Positions 1 to 8,665 of a stretch of 64,000 nucleotides of DNA are shown one piece after another (positions within the stretch are counted from its first letter, which is position 1; each line of letters starts with the position of its first letter). Position numbers and translations under genes: made by a program. The stretch comes from Bacillota bacterium (GTDB taxonomy: Bacteria; Bacillota; Clostridia; Oscillospirales; Ruminococcaceae). Below the pieces are notes generated by a model. That model made no database searches and was not told the origin of the DNA. It worked only from the letters and a program-made list of their open reading frames with translations. The stretch lies in NCBI GenBank assembly GCA_023421245.1, contig JAEZTV010000009.1:1-64000 (forward strand). Reading direction: 5' to 3'.

Positions 1-378
1 CTTCTCCTAACAGGAGAAGGCTTATAAGGCTTCCCCGAAGCGTCAAGTTTTGCTTGACGTTGGGAAGACTGGCAGCCGCAGGCTGACTGATGAGGTGACA
101 TAGCGAAACAAGTTTCGCATTCTAAAAGCCTGAGGTTTTACGGTTGCGCAAGGCTGGCATTTGACCTCGTCCGGTGCTACGTGCCACCTTCTCCTAACAG
201 GATATGGCTTTACGCGGGGCGTCGAGGACATAGCCAAGCTGCGCTTGGCATTTCCCCCTACGGCAGAAACAAATCAGCAGTGTGTGCATAGCCAGCCTTT
301 GGCTGGCATTTGGAAAACCTGCGGTTTTCCGCGAAACGGTAAGACTTCATCTCGGCACATAGCCAGCCGTAGGCTGGC
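1..378. repeat. Array of short three-base-loop hairpins (REP-like)
   Basis: This gene-free stretch is built of short near-perfect palindromes, mostly 5-8 bp stems around loops of about 3 bases. They lie at about 1-19, 41-59, 73-85, 103-118, 124-139, 233-249 (GCCAAGC TGC GCTTGGC), 291-307 (GCCAGCC TTT GGCTGGC), 312-330 (GGAAAACC TGC GGTTTTCC) and 362-378 (GCCAGCC GTA GGCTGGC). Stem sequences differ but the layout and the linkers (AtAGCC...GGCATTTgg) recur. The CTTCTCCTAACAGGAGAAG unit at 1-19 recurs at 45.83 kb, and the pair at 288-331 recurs inside the transposase gene at 48.27 kb. The open frames here are made of these repeats and look non-coding. Confidence 0.8.
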
Positions 379-455
379 ATTTGGAGGAGCTTTGGCTTTT
401 TTAGTTATTTTATTATGCCGGACGGCTCACCACCCGCGCGCTTGCCGCTTTTTTG

Positions 456-464
456 TGCTATAAT
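456..464 (+). promoter_or_regulatory. Extended -10 promoter for ruvC
   Basis: TGCTATAAT, a TGn-extended -10 box, lies 57 bases before the ruvC start. No convincing -35 box stands 17 bases upstream, which suits an extended -10 promoter. Inferred from sequence only. Confidence 0.5.
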
Positions 465-520
465 ACACAATGTCAAGTGAAGCTTGATATTGTGATAAAT
501 TCGGGTTTGGAGGGGCGCGG

Positions 521-1021
521 ATGGTTATTTTGGGTATTGACCCCGGCTACGCGATTGTGGGATGCGGTGTCATCGAGTACAACGCCAACCGGTTTAAAGC
601 CATAGATTACCGCGCGGTGACCACCGAGGCGGGAACCCCGTTTGAACTGCGCTTAAAGCAGGTGTATGACGGGGTATTGCAGATGATTGACGCCTACCAT
701 CCGGATGCACTTGCGATTGAGCAGTTGTTTTTTACCAGCAACCAAAAGACCGCCATTGCGGTGGGGGAAGCGCGCGGGGTTATCCTGCTTGCAGCCGTCA
801 ACCGCGGGGTGCCGGTTTACGAGTATACCCCGCTACAGGTTAAGCTTGGCGTGGTGGGATATGGCAAGGCGGTAAAAAACCAGGTGATGGAGATGACACG
901 TATATTGCTTGGGCTGGAAAAGGTTCCGCGGCCGGACGACGTGGCGGATGCCCTGGCGATTGCCATCTGTCATGCGCATACCGCATCTTCGCTGCTTGCG
1001 GGGCTGCCCGCACGCAGATGA
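521..1021 (+). CDS. ruvC: Holliday junction endodeoxyribonuclease RuvC
   Basis: RuvC cuts Holliday junctions symmetrically after branch migration by RuvAB. The 166-residue length is normal for the family. The RNase H-like acidic residues are all visible: D7 in GIDPGYAIVG, E67 in ALAIEQLFF, and D140/D143 in DDVADALAIAICHAH. The ATG follows a GGAGGGG site. The stop codon (1019-1021) overlaps an in-frame upstream ATG of the ruvA frame, but ruvA itself probably begins at 1060. First gene of a ruvC-ruvA-ruvB cluster, the common arrangement. The call is secure. Confidence 0.97.
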   Translation: MVILGIDPGYAIVGCGVIEYNANRFKAIDYRAVTTEAGTPFELRLKQVYDGVLQMIDAYHPDALAIEQLFFTSNQKTAIAVGEARGVILLAAVNRGVPVYEYTPLQVKLGVVGYGKAVKNQVMEMTRILLGLEKVPRPDDVADALAIAICHAHTASSLLAGLPARR

Positions 1022-1059
1022 CGGCAGATCTCATTACTTACACAAAGGAAAGACGTACC

Positions 1060-1665
1060 ATGCTATATAGTTTAAAAGGCAAACTGATTCATAAGGAGCC
1101 CTACCTTGCGGTGATAGAATGCGGCGGCGTAGGCTTTAAGTGCGTCACCACCACGGCAACGCTTTCAAAGCTCGGAGAAACGGGCGGCGAGACGATGCTG
1201 TACACCTACCTGCATGTGCGGGAGGATATTCTGGATCTGTTTGGCTTTGCGGAGCTTGCGGAACTGAACTGCTTTAAGATGCTGCTGACGGTTTCGGGTG
1301 TTGGACCTAAGGTGGCGCTTTCGCTGCTGAGCGACCTTAGCCCCGAGCGGTTTGCCCTAAGCGTGACCGCAAACGACACAAAAGCCCTTACACAGGCACA
1401 GGGCGTAGGGCCAAAGCTTGCGCAACGCATTATTCTTGAGCTGAAGGATAAGCTTAAGAATGCCGATATGGCCGCACTGGGCGGCGAGGATACTGTCACG
1501 GGTGCACAGATGGGTACAACCGGCAGTGCCGGCGAAGCCATCAGCGCGCTGGTGGTGCTTGGTTATACGCAAAGCGACGCGGTGCGTGCGGTAAAGGGAC
1601 TGCCGCAGGAGCTTTCGTCCTCGGAGCTGATTCGCCAGGCGCTCAAGCTGCTGTCTGCCATGTAG
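1060..1665 (+). CDS. ruvA: Holliday junction branch migration protein RuvA
   Basis: RuvA tetramers bind the four-way junction and load the RuvB motor. The 201 residues show the OB-fold start (MLYSLKGKLIHKEPYLAVIE), two helix-hairpin-helix segments (VSGVGPKVALSLLS and QGVGPKLAQRIILELKDKL at about 71-130) and a C-terminal RuvB-contact domain (AISALVVLGYTQSDAVRAVKGL). The frame is open from 1018, but ATG 1060 is preferred because it has an AAAGGAAAG site 8-10 bases upstream and matches the family N-terminus. It lies 38 bp after ruvC and is probably cotranscribed with it. Confidence 0.97.
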   Translation: MLYSLKGKLIHKEPYLAVIECGGVGFKCVTTTATLSKLGETGGETMLYTYLHVREDILDLFGFAELAELNCFKMLLTVSGVGPKVALSLLSDLSPERFALSVTANDTKALTQAQGVGPKLAQRIILELKDKLKNADMAALGGEDTVTGAQMGTTGSAGEAISALVVLGYTQSDAVRAVKGLPQELSSSELIRQALKLLSAM

Positions 1666-1685
1666 CGGGATGGCATAAAACGCTT

Positions 1686-1707
1686 GCCCCGCGGTATGTT
1701 GCGGGGC
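1686..1707 (+). other. Hairpin in the ruvA-ruvB gap
   Basis: GCCCCGC and GCGGGGC form a 7-bp stem around an 8-base loop. No T-run follows, so it is more likely an RNA-processing or attenuation hairpin inside the operon than a full terminator. Confidence 0.4.
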
Positions 1708-1739
1708 GAAGGATAATATACTGAAAGGGCGGGACTATA

Positions 1740-2777
1740 TTGAACAACGAACTGGAGATGGATTTTGAAAACCGGATTGTCGCACCGGACTGCGTGCCGG
1801 AGGACTCCGATCTCGAGCTTTCGTTGCGCCCCAAAACCCTTTTGGAGTATATTGGGCAGGCAAAGGTAAAAGAGAACCTGTCGGTGTTTATTGAGGCCGC
1901 AAAAGGAAGGGGTGAGGCGCTTGACCACGTACTGCTGTACGGTCCGCCCGGGCTTGGTAAAACTACACTTTCCGGCATCATCGCAAGCGAGATGGGCGCC
2001 GGAATCCGCATCACGTCGGGGCCTGCCATCGAAAAGCCGGGTGATCTTGCCGCGCTGCTTACCAATCTTGGGCAGGGTGACATCCTGTTCATTGACGAGA
2101 TACACCGTCTTTCGCGCAGCGTAGAGGAGGTGCTTTACCCTGCGCTTGAGGATTATGCGCTGGACATCATCATCGGCAAAGGGCCGAGTGCGCGCTCCAT
2201 TCGCCTTGATCTGCCGCATTTTACCTTAATTGGCGCAACCACCCGTGCGGGGCAGTTAACAGCCCCGCTGCGTGACCGATTTGGAGTAATCATGCGGCTT
2301 GAGATGTATACTATAGGAGAGCTTACACAGATTATTACCCGCAGCTCGCACATTTTGGATATCCCGTGTGATAACGAGGGTGCGGTGGAGCTTGCACGCC
2401 GTTCGCGCGGCACACCGCGTATTGCAAACCGTCTGCTCAAACGGGTGCGTGATTTTGCGCAGGTCATCGGTCAGGGTGTTATTACACAGGAGATTGCAAA
2501 CGATGCGCTTGACCGCCTTGAGGTGGATGCACTGGGGCTGGATGCCATTGATCGCACCATGCTGCACACCATCATCAAGAATTATGGCGGCGGCCCTGTA
2601 GGGCTTGAGACACTTGCCGCTGCCATTGGTGAGGAAGCGATTACGCTGGAGGATGTGTATGAGCCGTATCTGATGCAGATTGGCTTTTTAAGCCGTACCC
2701 CGCGCGGCCGGTGTGTGACCGGTCTTGCATACAGCCATCTCGGTATTGCGCGGGATGGTCAGCAGATGCTGGACTAA
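1740..2777 (+). CDS. ruvB: Holliday junction branch migration ATPase RuvB
   Basis: RuvB is the AAA+ hexamer that drives branch migration with RuvA. The 345 residues contain Walker A GPPGLGKT, Walker B LFIDEIH, sensor 1 LIGATTRAG, the GTPRIANRLLKRVRDFA sensor-2 region, and the winged-helix end (GGPVGLETLAAAIGEE ... GFLSRTPRGR). The start is taken as TTG 1740 because a GAAAGGGCGGG site lies about 7 bases upstream; the ATG at 1758 is possible but has a poorer site. Third gene of the ruv cluster, 74 bp after ruvA. Confidence 0.97.
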   Translation: MNNELEMDFENRIVAPDCVPEDSDLELSLRPKTLLEYIGQAKVKENLSVFIEAAKGRGEALDHVLLYGPPGLGKTTLSGIIASEMGAGIRITSGPAIEKPGDLAALLTNLGQGDILFIDEIHRLSRSVEEVLYPALEDYALDIIIGKGPSARSIRLDLPHFTLIGATTRAGQLTAPLRDRFGVIMRLEMYTIGELTQIITRSSHILDIPCDNEGAVELARRSRGTPRIANRLLKRVRDFAQVIGQGVITQEIANDALDRLEVDALGLDAIDRTMLHTIIKNYGGGPVGLETLAAAIGEEAITLEDVYEPYLMQIGFLSRTPRGRCVTGLAYSHLGIARDGQQMLD

Positions 2778-2860
2778 ACGGAATAACAACGCCCGCCGTT
2801 CCATATCATCGGATGTGCGGCAGGGTAGAGTGAGTGCAGGGACAAAGGAGTAACGAGTAT

Positions 2861-4204
2861 ATGGCAAGATTATTTGGAACCGATGGCGTACGAGGGCTTG
2901 CAAACACGGAACTGACCTGTGAGCTTTGCGTAACGCTCGGGCGTGCCGCCGCGTATGTATTAACCAAGCACACGCATCACCGGCCGAAGATACTGATTGG
3001 CAGGGATACCCGCCTTTCCGGTGAGATGCTGGAGGCGGCACTGGTGGCGGGGCTTTGTTCTTTTGGTGCCGAGGTACATCTGCTGGGCGTTGTGCCTACC
3101 CCTGCGGTGGCGTACCTTGTGGGCAAATACCAGGCGGATGCCGGTATTATGATCAGCGCGTCGCATAATCCCGCCGAATATAACGGTATTAAGATATTTG
3201 ATTCAAACGGCTATAAGATTCCCGATGAGTACGAGGAGGAGATTGAGGCGCTGGTGCTCGACAGCATCGAGGAGATTCCCCTTGCACCGGGAGACCGTGT
3301 GGGTATCCCCCATCGGTGTGAAGCCGCAGTGGAGGATTATGTAAACCATCTTATTGCCGCTGCCGATGTGCGGTTTGACGGCCTGCGCGTGCTCATTGAC
3401 TGCGCAAACGGCAGTGCAAGCGCTACCGCGCACAGGATATTCCCTGCCTTGGGTGCGCAGGCCGATATCATCTTCAACACACCGGACGGGGTGAACATCA
3501 ACCGCGGCTGCGGTTCGATGCACATTGAGGCGCTGGCAAAGCGGGTGAAGGGGGCAGGGTACGACCTTGGCATTGCGTTTGACGGCGACAGTGACCGCAT
3601 CCTGACCTGTGACGGTGAGGGCAATGTGGTAGACGGCGATATGCTTATGGCGGCATTTGCACTGTATATGAAGGAGCAGGGCGCCCTTACAAACGATACC
3701 CTTGTCATCACCGTCATGAGCAACTTAGGGCTGATTCGTTGTGCACAGGAAAATGGGATTACGATAAAAACCACTAAGGTCGGTGACCGTTTTGTGCTGG
3801 AGTGTATGCTGCAAAACGGCTACACACTGGGAGGTGAGCAGTCGGGACACCTGATTTTCCGCGACTTTGCCACCACCGGTGACGGCCAGCTTTCGGCGGT
3901 TTTGCTTCTTGCGATGATTAAAAACACAGGCAAAAGCCTGCGGGAGCTTGTATCGGTTATGACGGTCTACCCGCAGGTAATGGAAAACGTAACGGTAGGC
4001 AAAACCGCAAAGGGTCTGCTTGCTGCCGATAAGGATATTGCGGCGCTGATACAAAAATGGGAGCATCAGCTCGGCGATAATGGCCGCATACTGGTTCGCC
4101 CCTCAGGCACCGAACCGCTGGTGCGCGTTATGGCTGAGGGCAAAGACCACGCGCTTATTGCACGCTGTGTCGGCGAGATTGCGGCTGCGGTGCGTGCGCT
4201 GTAA
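2861..4204 (+). CDS. glmM: Phosphoglucosamine mutase GlmM
   Basis: GlmM interconverts glucosamine-6-P and glucosamine-1-P, feeding GlmU (encoded at 20.3-21.7 kb) to make UDP-GlcNAc for peptidoglycan. The 447 residues have the family start MARLFGTDGVRG, the phospho-serine loop GIMISASHNPAEYNG (S101), the metal loop FDGDSDR, the sugar-specificity loop GGEQSGH and the phosphate-binding RPSGTEPLVRVM. The ATG at 2861 has AAAGGAG 10 bases upstream; an upstream in-frame start at 2834 lacks this support. Confidence 0.97.
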   Translation: MARLFGTDGVRGLANTELTCELCVTLGRAAAYVLTKHTHHRPKILIGRDTRLSGEMLEAALVAGLCSFGAEVHLLGVVPTPAVAYLVGKYQADAGIMISASHNPAEYNGIKIFDSNGYKIPDEYEEEIEALVLDSIEEIPLAPGDRVGIPHRCEAAVEDYVNHLIAAADVRFDGLRVLIDCANGSASATAHRIFPALGAQADIIFNTPDGVNINRGCGSMHIEALAKRVKGAGYDLGIAFDGDSDRILTCDGEGNVVDGDMLMAAFALYMKEQGALTNDTLVITVMSNLGLIRCAQENGITIKTTKVGDRFVLECMLQNGYTLGGEQSGHLIFRDFATTGDGQLSAVLLLAMIKNTGKSLRELVSVMTVYPQVMENVTVGKTAKGLLAADKDIAALIQKWEHQLGDNGRILVRPSGTEPLVRVMAEGKDHALIARCVGEIAAAVRAL

Positions 4205-4244
4205 AAGCATGTTACCCTACTTGGGATGGATTAAGGGAGAAATG

Positions 4245-5126
4245 ATGAGAGTATCGGACGGATGGAACGACTTCGAGGTGCTGGATGCCACCGATGGCGA
4301 GCGCCTGGAGCGATGGGGCGATATTATACTGGTGCGCCCCGACCCGCAGATTATATGGGCAACGGAGCGCCGGCACCCATTGTGGGATGACCCGCATGCG
4401 CGGTATGTACGCTCTTCAAACGGCGGGGGGCAGTGGCATAACCTCAAAAGGTTCCCGGAGAAGTGGAAGGTTTCTTACCGTCACCTGCAATTTGCGGTGC
4501 ACCCTACCGGATTTAAGCATACCGGCTTGTTCCCCGAGCAGGCGTGCAACTGGGATTTGTTAGACCATGCCATACGGGCGGCAAACCGTTCGGTGAGAGT
4601 GCTTAACCTCTTTGCGTATACGGGTGCGGCCACCCTTGCCGCGGCGGCGGCAGGCGCAACGGTTTGCCATGTGGATGCCGCGAAGGGAATGGTATCGTGG
4701 GCGCGGGAGAATGCGCAGGTATCCGGACTTGCGGACAAGCCCATCCGTTGGATTGTAGACGACTGCAAAAAGTTTGTGGAACGCGAGATTAAGCGCGGTG
4801 TGCGCTACGATGTGATTATTATGGATCCGCCTTCTTACGGCAGGGGGCCGGGCGGCGAGGTGTGGAAGCTGGAAGAACAGCTTTATCCCTTGGTTACGCT
4901 CTGTGCGCAGGTGCTTTCGGACAAGCCGGTATTGTTTCTGCTAAACTCTTACACCACAGGGCTTTCGCCGTCGGTGATGGCGTATGTGCTGGATGCCGCA
5001 CTGCGTGAGCGGTTTGGCGGCAGGGTTTGGGCGGATGAGATTGGGCTTGCCGTTACCCGAACGGGCGCGGCCCTGCCCTGCGGCTCCACTGCTGTTTGGC
5101 AGGCGGATAACCGGGATTTGATATAG
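4245..5126 (+). CDS. Class I SAM-dependent methyltransferase (RlmI-like fold)
   Basis: Predicted SAM-dependent methyltransferase, probably acting on RNA. Its 293 residues show the SAM-binding motif I region LNLFAYTGAATLAAAAAGA (about 110-130), the acidic loop CHVDAAKGMVSWARENA, and the catalytic-type motif IIMDPPSYGRGPGG, all resembling the C-terminal half of RlmI/RlmK-family enzymes. The N-terminal PUA domain of RlmI is not evident. ATG 4245 (or the adjacent ATG 4242) follows AAGGGAG; the frame is open far upstream into glmM but that part is not coding. The true substrate is unknown. Confidence 0.85.
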   Translation: MRVSDGWNDFEVLDATDGERLERWGDIILVRPDPQIIWATERRHPLWDDPHARYVRSSNGGGQWHNLKRFPEKWKVSYRHLQFAVHPTGFKHTGLFPEQACNWDLLDHAIRAANRSVRVLNLFAYTGAATLAAAAAGATVCHVDAAKGMVSWARENAQVSGLADKPIRWIVDDCKKFVEREIKRGVRYDVIIMDPPSYGRGPGGEVWKLEEQLYPLVTLCAQVLSDKPVLFLLNSYTTGLSPSVMAYVLDAALRERFGGRVWADEIGLAVTRTGAALPCGSTAVWQADNRDLI

Positions 5127-5141
5127 GATGGAGCAAAAAAC

Positions 5142-6011
5142 ATGTCGGGCAAAATAGAGACGAAAAACATAACCTTTCGCTATCAAACCGAAGAGAATAC
5201 AGCGTCGCAGCCGGTGCTTGACGGCATTACCCTCACCATCAACCGTGGGGGCTTTGTCGCGATTTTGGGGCATAACGGCTCGGGCAAAAGCACGCTTGCC
5301 AAGCATTTTAACGCGATTTTACTGCCTGAGGGCGGCAAGGTGTACATAGATGAGATTGACACTGCCGAGGAGGAACGGGTTTACGATATCCGGCAGCGGG
5401 TGGGCATGGTGTTCCAAAACCCCGACAACCAGATTGTCGCCACGGTGGTAGAGGAGGACGTTGCGTTCTCACTCGAAAACCTTGGCGTACCGCCTGCCGA
5501 AATCCGTGAGCGGGTGGATGAAGCGCTGACGAGCGTTGGTATGTACGAGCTGCGGGAGCGCGCGCCGCACCAGCTTTCGGGCGGGCAGAAGCAGCGGGTT
5601 GCCATTGCGGGTATCATTGCCATGCGCCCCGCGTACATTGTGCTTGACGAGCCTACCGCAATGCTTGACCCAAGCGGCAGGCGCGAGGTGCTCAAAACCA
5701 TCCGCCGGCTCAACCGCGACTACGGCATTACGGTGGTGTTAATCACCCACTACATGGATGAAGCGGCAAAGGCCGACCGCGTGGTGGTTATGGATAACGG
5801 CCGTGTGGTACTCGATAACACCCCGCGCGAGGTGTTTAAAAACATGGCGCTGCTAAAGGAGATTGGCCTTGATGTTCCGCAGCCTACCGAGCTTGCAGCA
5901 GAGCTGCGGGCGGCAGGGCTTACCCTGCCGGATGACCTGCTGTTTGTGGACGAGTGCGCTGAGGCCATCGCCACACTGCTGCTGGAGCGGCAAAAACAGG
6001 ACGCGCCATAG
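5142..6011 (+). CDS. ecfA1: ECF transporter ATP-binding protein EcfA1
   Basis: First ATPase of an energy-coupling-factor transporter, which pairs with EcfA2 and EcfT and serves exchangeable S-components for vitamins or metals. The 289 residues show Walker A GHNGSGKS, Q-loop VFQNPDNQ, signature LSGGQKQRVAIAG, Walker B IVLDEPTAMLDP and the switch His in VLITHYMDEA. The VFQNPDNQIVATVVEEDVAF segment is typical of EcfA1/CbiO1. It is followed by ecfA2 and ecfT, but no S-component gene lies beside it, pointing to a shared (group II) module. Confidence 0.95.
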   Translation: MSGKIETKNITFRYQTEENTASQPVLDGITLTINRGGFVAILGHNGSGKSTLAKHFNAILLPEGGKVYIDEIDTAEEERVYDIRQRVGMVFQNPDNQIVATVVEEDVAFSLENLGVPPAEIRERVDEALTSVGMYELRERAPHQLSGGQKQRVAIAGIIAMRPAYIVLDEPTAMLDPSGRREVLKTIRRLNRDYGITVVLITHYMDEAAKADRVVVMDNGRVVLDNTPREVFKNMALLKEIGLDVPQPTELAAELRAAGLTLPDDLLFVDECAEAIATLLLERQKQDAP

Positions 6012-6131
6012 AGGAAAATTAGATTTTCGATTAAATATATTATCCATTTACATTATCACCAAAAAATGAGTTCACCCGCAGAGTGGAGTGCGCAAGACGT
6101 ATGGTGCACCCTGCGAGAGAAAGGCAAAACT

Positions 6132-7007
6132 ATGCCGGTAATTCAAACCGTGGGGCTTTCCCACACATACAGTCAAAATACGCCGTTTGCAAAGACGGCG
6201 GTCGACAGCGTTGATCTTTCCATTGAAAAGGGAGAGTTCATCGGCGTCATCGGGCACACGGGTTCAGGAAAAAGTACACTGATTCAGCACCTCAACGGGC
6301 TGCTTAAGCCGACAAGCGGCAAGGTGTTCATCGACGGCGAGGACATCTGGCAAAGCAAGGCGGTTTTACATGCGTGCCGCTTTAAGGTGGGCTTGGTGTT
6401 CCAGTATCCCGAACACCAGCTGTTTGAAGAAACGGTGGAAAAGGATATTGCGTTTGGCCCTAAAAACATGGGGCTTTCCGCGGACGAGATCGCCGCACGG
6501 GTGCGCGAAGCGGCTGAATTTGTGGGCCTGCGCGAAAAACACCTTGCCCGCTCGCCGTTTGACCTTTCGGGCGGACAGAAGCGGCGCGCCGCGATTGCCG
6601 GTGTGATTGCCATGCGCCCCGAGGTACTTATTCTGGATGAGCCCGCCGCAGGGCTTGACCCTAAAGGGCGTGAGCGCATTCTGTCGCAGATAAAGCGCTA
6701 CCACGAGGTGACAGGCAGTACGGTTTTGCTGGTTTCGCACAGCATGGAGGACATTGCGCGGTTTGCCGGGCGTGTGCTGGTGCTGGGGGAAGGTAAGGTA
6801 ACGATGTTTGACACGGTGGATACCGTGTTCTCGCGTGCGGATGAGCTGATGAGGATGGGCCTTGAGGTGCCGCAGATTACCCGCATATTTTTAAACCTTG
6901 CCGGACAGGGCTTTGATGTGCGCCGCAATATCTATACCATAGAAGACGCAAAGAACGAGGTGTTGCGCTTGTATCATCAAAGCGCACACACCATGCAGAA
7001 GGGGTGA
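6132..7007 (+). CDS. ecfA2: ECF transporter ATP-binding protein EcfA2
   Basis: Second ATPase of the ECF module. The 291 residues have Walker A GHTGSGKS, Q-loop VFQYPEHQLFEETVEKDIAFGP (diagnostic of EcfA2), signature LSGGQKRRAAIAG, Walker B LILDEPAAGLDP and the H-loop LLVSHSMEDIARFA. ATG 6132 (MPVIQTVGLSHTYSQ) matches the family start; the frame stays open upstream to 6066 without a better ribosome site. Only 6 bp separate it from ecfT. Confidence 0.95.
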   Translation: MPVIQTVGLSHTYSQNTPFAKTAVDSVDLSIEKGEFIGVIGHTGSGKSTLIQHLNGLLKPTSGKVFIDGEDIWQSKAVLHACRFKVGLVFQYPEHQLFEETVEKDIAFGPKNMGLSADEIAARVREAAEFVGLREKHLARSPFDLSGGQKRRAAIAGVIAMRPEVLILDEPAAGLDPKGRERILSQIKRYHEVTGSTVLLVSHSMEDIARFAGRVLVLGEGKVTMFDTVDTVFSRADELMRMGLEVPQITRIFLNLAGQGFDVRRNIYTIEDAKNEVLRLYHQSAHTMQKG

Positions 7008-7013
7008 GCCGCG

Positions 7014-7826
7014 TTGCTGAAAGACATTACACTCGGGCAGTATTATCCCGGCAAGAGCGCGGTACATCGCATCGATCCGCGCGTTAAAATTTTACTTACC
7101 ATTGTGTATGTGGTGATGCTGTTTATTGTTAGCAACCCGCTCGGGCTTGTGGTGGGGGCGCTGGTGATTGTGGTGGGCTATGCTATATCGAAGATTCCGG
7201 TGCGCATGCTGCTCAAAAGCTTGAAGCCGGTGCTGCCCATCGTGTTGTTTACCGCCATCATCAACATCTTTTTTGTTGAGGGTACACCGCTTTTGCGGTG
7301 GTGGATTTTCCGCATTACCTACGAAGGGCTTATACTTGCGGGCGTAATGATGGTACGCATCCTTTGCCTGATTGCGGGCACCTCGCTTTTGACCTATACC
7401 ACCTCGCCGATTGTGCTGACCGATGGGCTGGAACGTCTGATGTCACCGCTGAAAATCATCAAGCTGCCGGTGCACGAGCTTGCGATGATGATGACCATAG
7501 CACTGCGGTTTATTCCAACGCTGATTGAGGAAACCGATAAGATTATGAGCGCGCAGAAGGCGCGCGGCGCCGATATGGAAACCGGCGGCCTTACCAAGCG
7601 CGCAAAGGCGTTGATTCCTATCCTCATCCCGCTGTTTGTGTCGGCGTTTCGCCGCGCGGATGAGCTTGCCCTTGCGATGGAATGCCGCTGCTATCGCGGC
7701 GGTGAGGGAAGAACACGTATGAAGCAGCTAAAGCTTTCGCCGGTGGACGCATGGAGCGTTATGTTTTTTGCGCTCTGCCTTGCGGCTATCATTATCATCA
7801 ATCTGCGTTTTCCGAGCTTGTACTAA
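7014..7826 (+). CDS. ecfT: ECF transporter transmembrane protein EcfT
   Basis: The membrane coupling subunit of the ECF transporter. The 270 residues contain about five hydrophobic segments and the two coupling-helix Ala-Arg-Gly-type motifs that contact the ATPases: AQKARGADME (about 180) and AMECRCYRGG (about 222), the second with Cys-Tyr inserted before Arg-Gly. It starts at TTG 7014, directly after an AAGGGGTGAG site at the end of ecfA2, so translation is likely coupled. With no S-component nearby, the transported vitamin cannot be told from here. Confidence 0.95.
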   Translation: MLKDITLGQYYPGKSAVHRIDPRVKILLTIVYVVMLFIVSNPLGLVVGALVIVVGYAISKIPVRMLLKSLKPVLPIVLFTAIINIFFVEGTPLLRWWIFRITYEGLILAGVMMVRILCLIAGTSLLTYTTSPIVLTDGLERLMSPLKIIKLPVHELAMMMTIALRFIPTLIEETDKIMSAQKARGADMETGGLTKRAKALIPILIPLFVSAFRRADELALAMECRCYRGGEGRTRMKQLKLSPVDAWSVMFFALCLAAIIIINLRFPSLY

Positions 7827-7859
7827 TCGGCCCTGGCAGATGAAACGGGGGGAGACACT

Positions 7860-8612
7860 GTGCGCAGCCTGCTGCTGTATCTAAGATTCGTGGGATCAGG
7901 CTACTGCGGTTCACAGGTGCAGCCCAATGGGGTGAGCATCATGCAGCGCCTGCAGGACGCCATTGAGGCGGTGTTTGGGACACGACTGCCCGTTAAGTGC
8001 TGCTCCCGCACCGATTCCGGCGTGCACGCGGATATGTTTTGCGTAAGCTTTCAGACCGGCAGTACCATCCCTTGTGCGGCGGTGGTGCGCGCGCTCAATG
8101 CGAATCTCCCGCGCGATATTGCGGTGTACGACTGCAAAGAGACGGTACAGGGCTTTCATGCGCGGTACGATGCAAAGGGCAAGGAGTACGTTTACAAAAT
8201 TGATAACGGCGCGGTACGCAACCCGTTTTGGCATATGCGCGCCTACCATTACCGGCACAGGCTCGGCGAACACGAGCTTGACGGCATTGCGCAGGGCTTT
8301 GCAGGCACCCACGACTTTGCGGCGCTTTGTGCGGCGCATTCCTCGGTGAAGGATACGGTGCGCACGATAGCTGCGTGTTCGGTGACGCGCGACGGCGACC
8401 TTGTGCTGTTTAGGGTAAGGGGTGACGGCTTTTTGTACAACATGGTTCGCATTATGGCCGGCACGCTGCTGCGTGTATATGAGACCGGCGGAGAAACACG
8501 GCAGGTAGCGGAGATACTGAACTCCCGTGATCGCTCCCGCGCGGGATTTACCGCCCCTGCGCATGGTTTATACCTCAGTAAGGTTTATTACGATGACAGT
8601 ATATTTATATAG
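7860..8612 (+). CDS. truA: tRNA pseudouridine(38-40) synthase TruA
   Basis: TruA makes pseudouridine at tRNA positions 38-40 in the anticodon arm. The 250 residues include the catalytic loop CSRTDSGVHA (Asp52), the later GFLYNMVRIMAG motif and the usual two-lobed length. The start is GTG 7860, preceded by GGGGGGAG, and gives the expected MRSLLLYLRFVGSGYCGSQ N-terminus. The ECF module followed by truA is a common order in Bacillota. Confidence 0.95.
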   Translation: MRSLLLYLRFVGSGYCGSQVQPNGVSIMQRLQDAIEAVFGTRLPVKCCSRTDSGVHADMFCVSFQTGSTIPCAAVVRALNANLPRDIAVYDCKETVQGFHARYDAKGKEYVYKIDNGAVRNPFWHMRAYHYRHRLGEHELDGIAQGFAGTHDFAALCAAHSSVKDTVRTIAACSVTRDGDLVLFRVRGDGFLYNMVRIMAGTLLRVYETGGETRQVAEILNSRDRSRAGFTAPAHGLYLSKVYYDDSIFI

Positions 8613-8665
8613 CAGCGCCTTTCACCCTTTGCGGGCGGCATCTTTTCGGCTGGACGGACAATATA

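Noticed and set aside
1..378. Possible CRISPR array
   Set aside because: Palindromic units are irregularly spaced, stems differ and there are no constant-length spacers or cas genes.
161..463. 100-codon open frame in the hairpin array
   Set aside because: It is made of translated hairpin repeats, has no ribosome site and ends just before the ruvC promoter.
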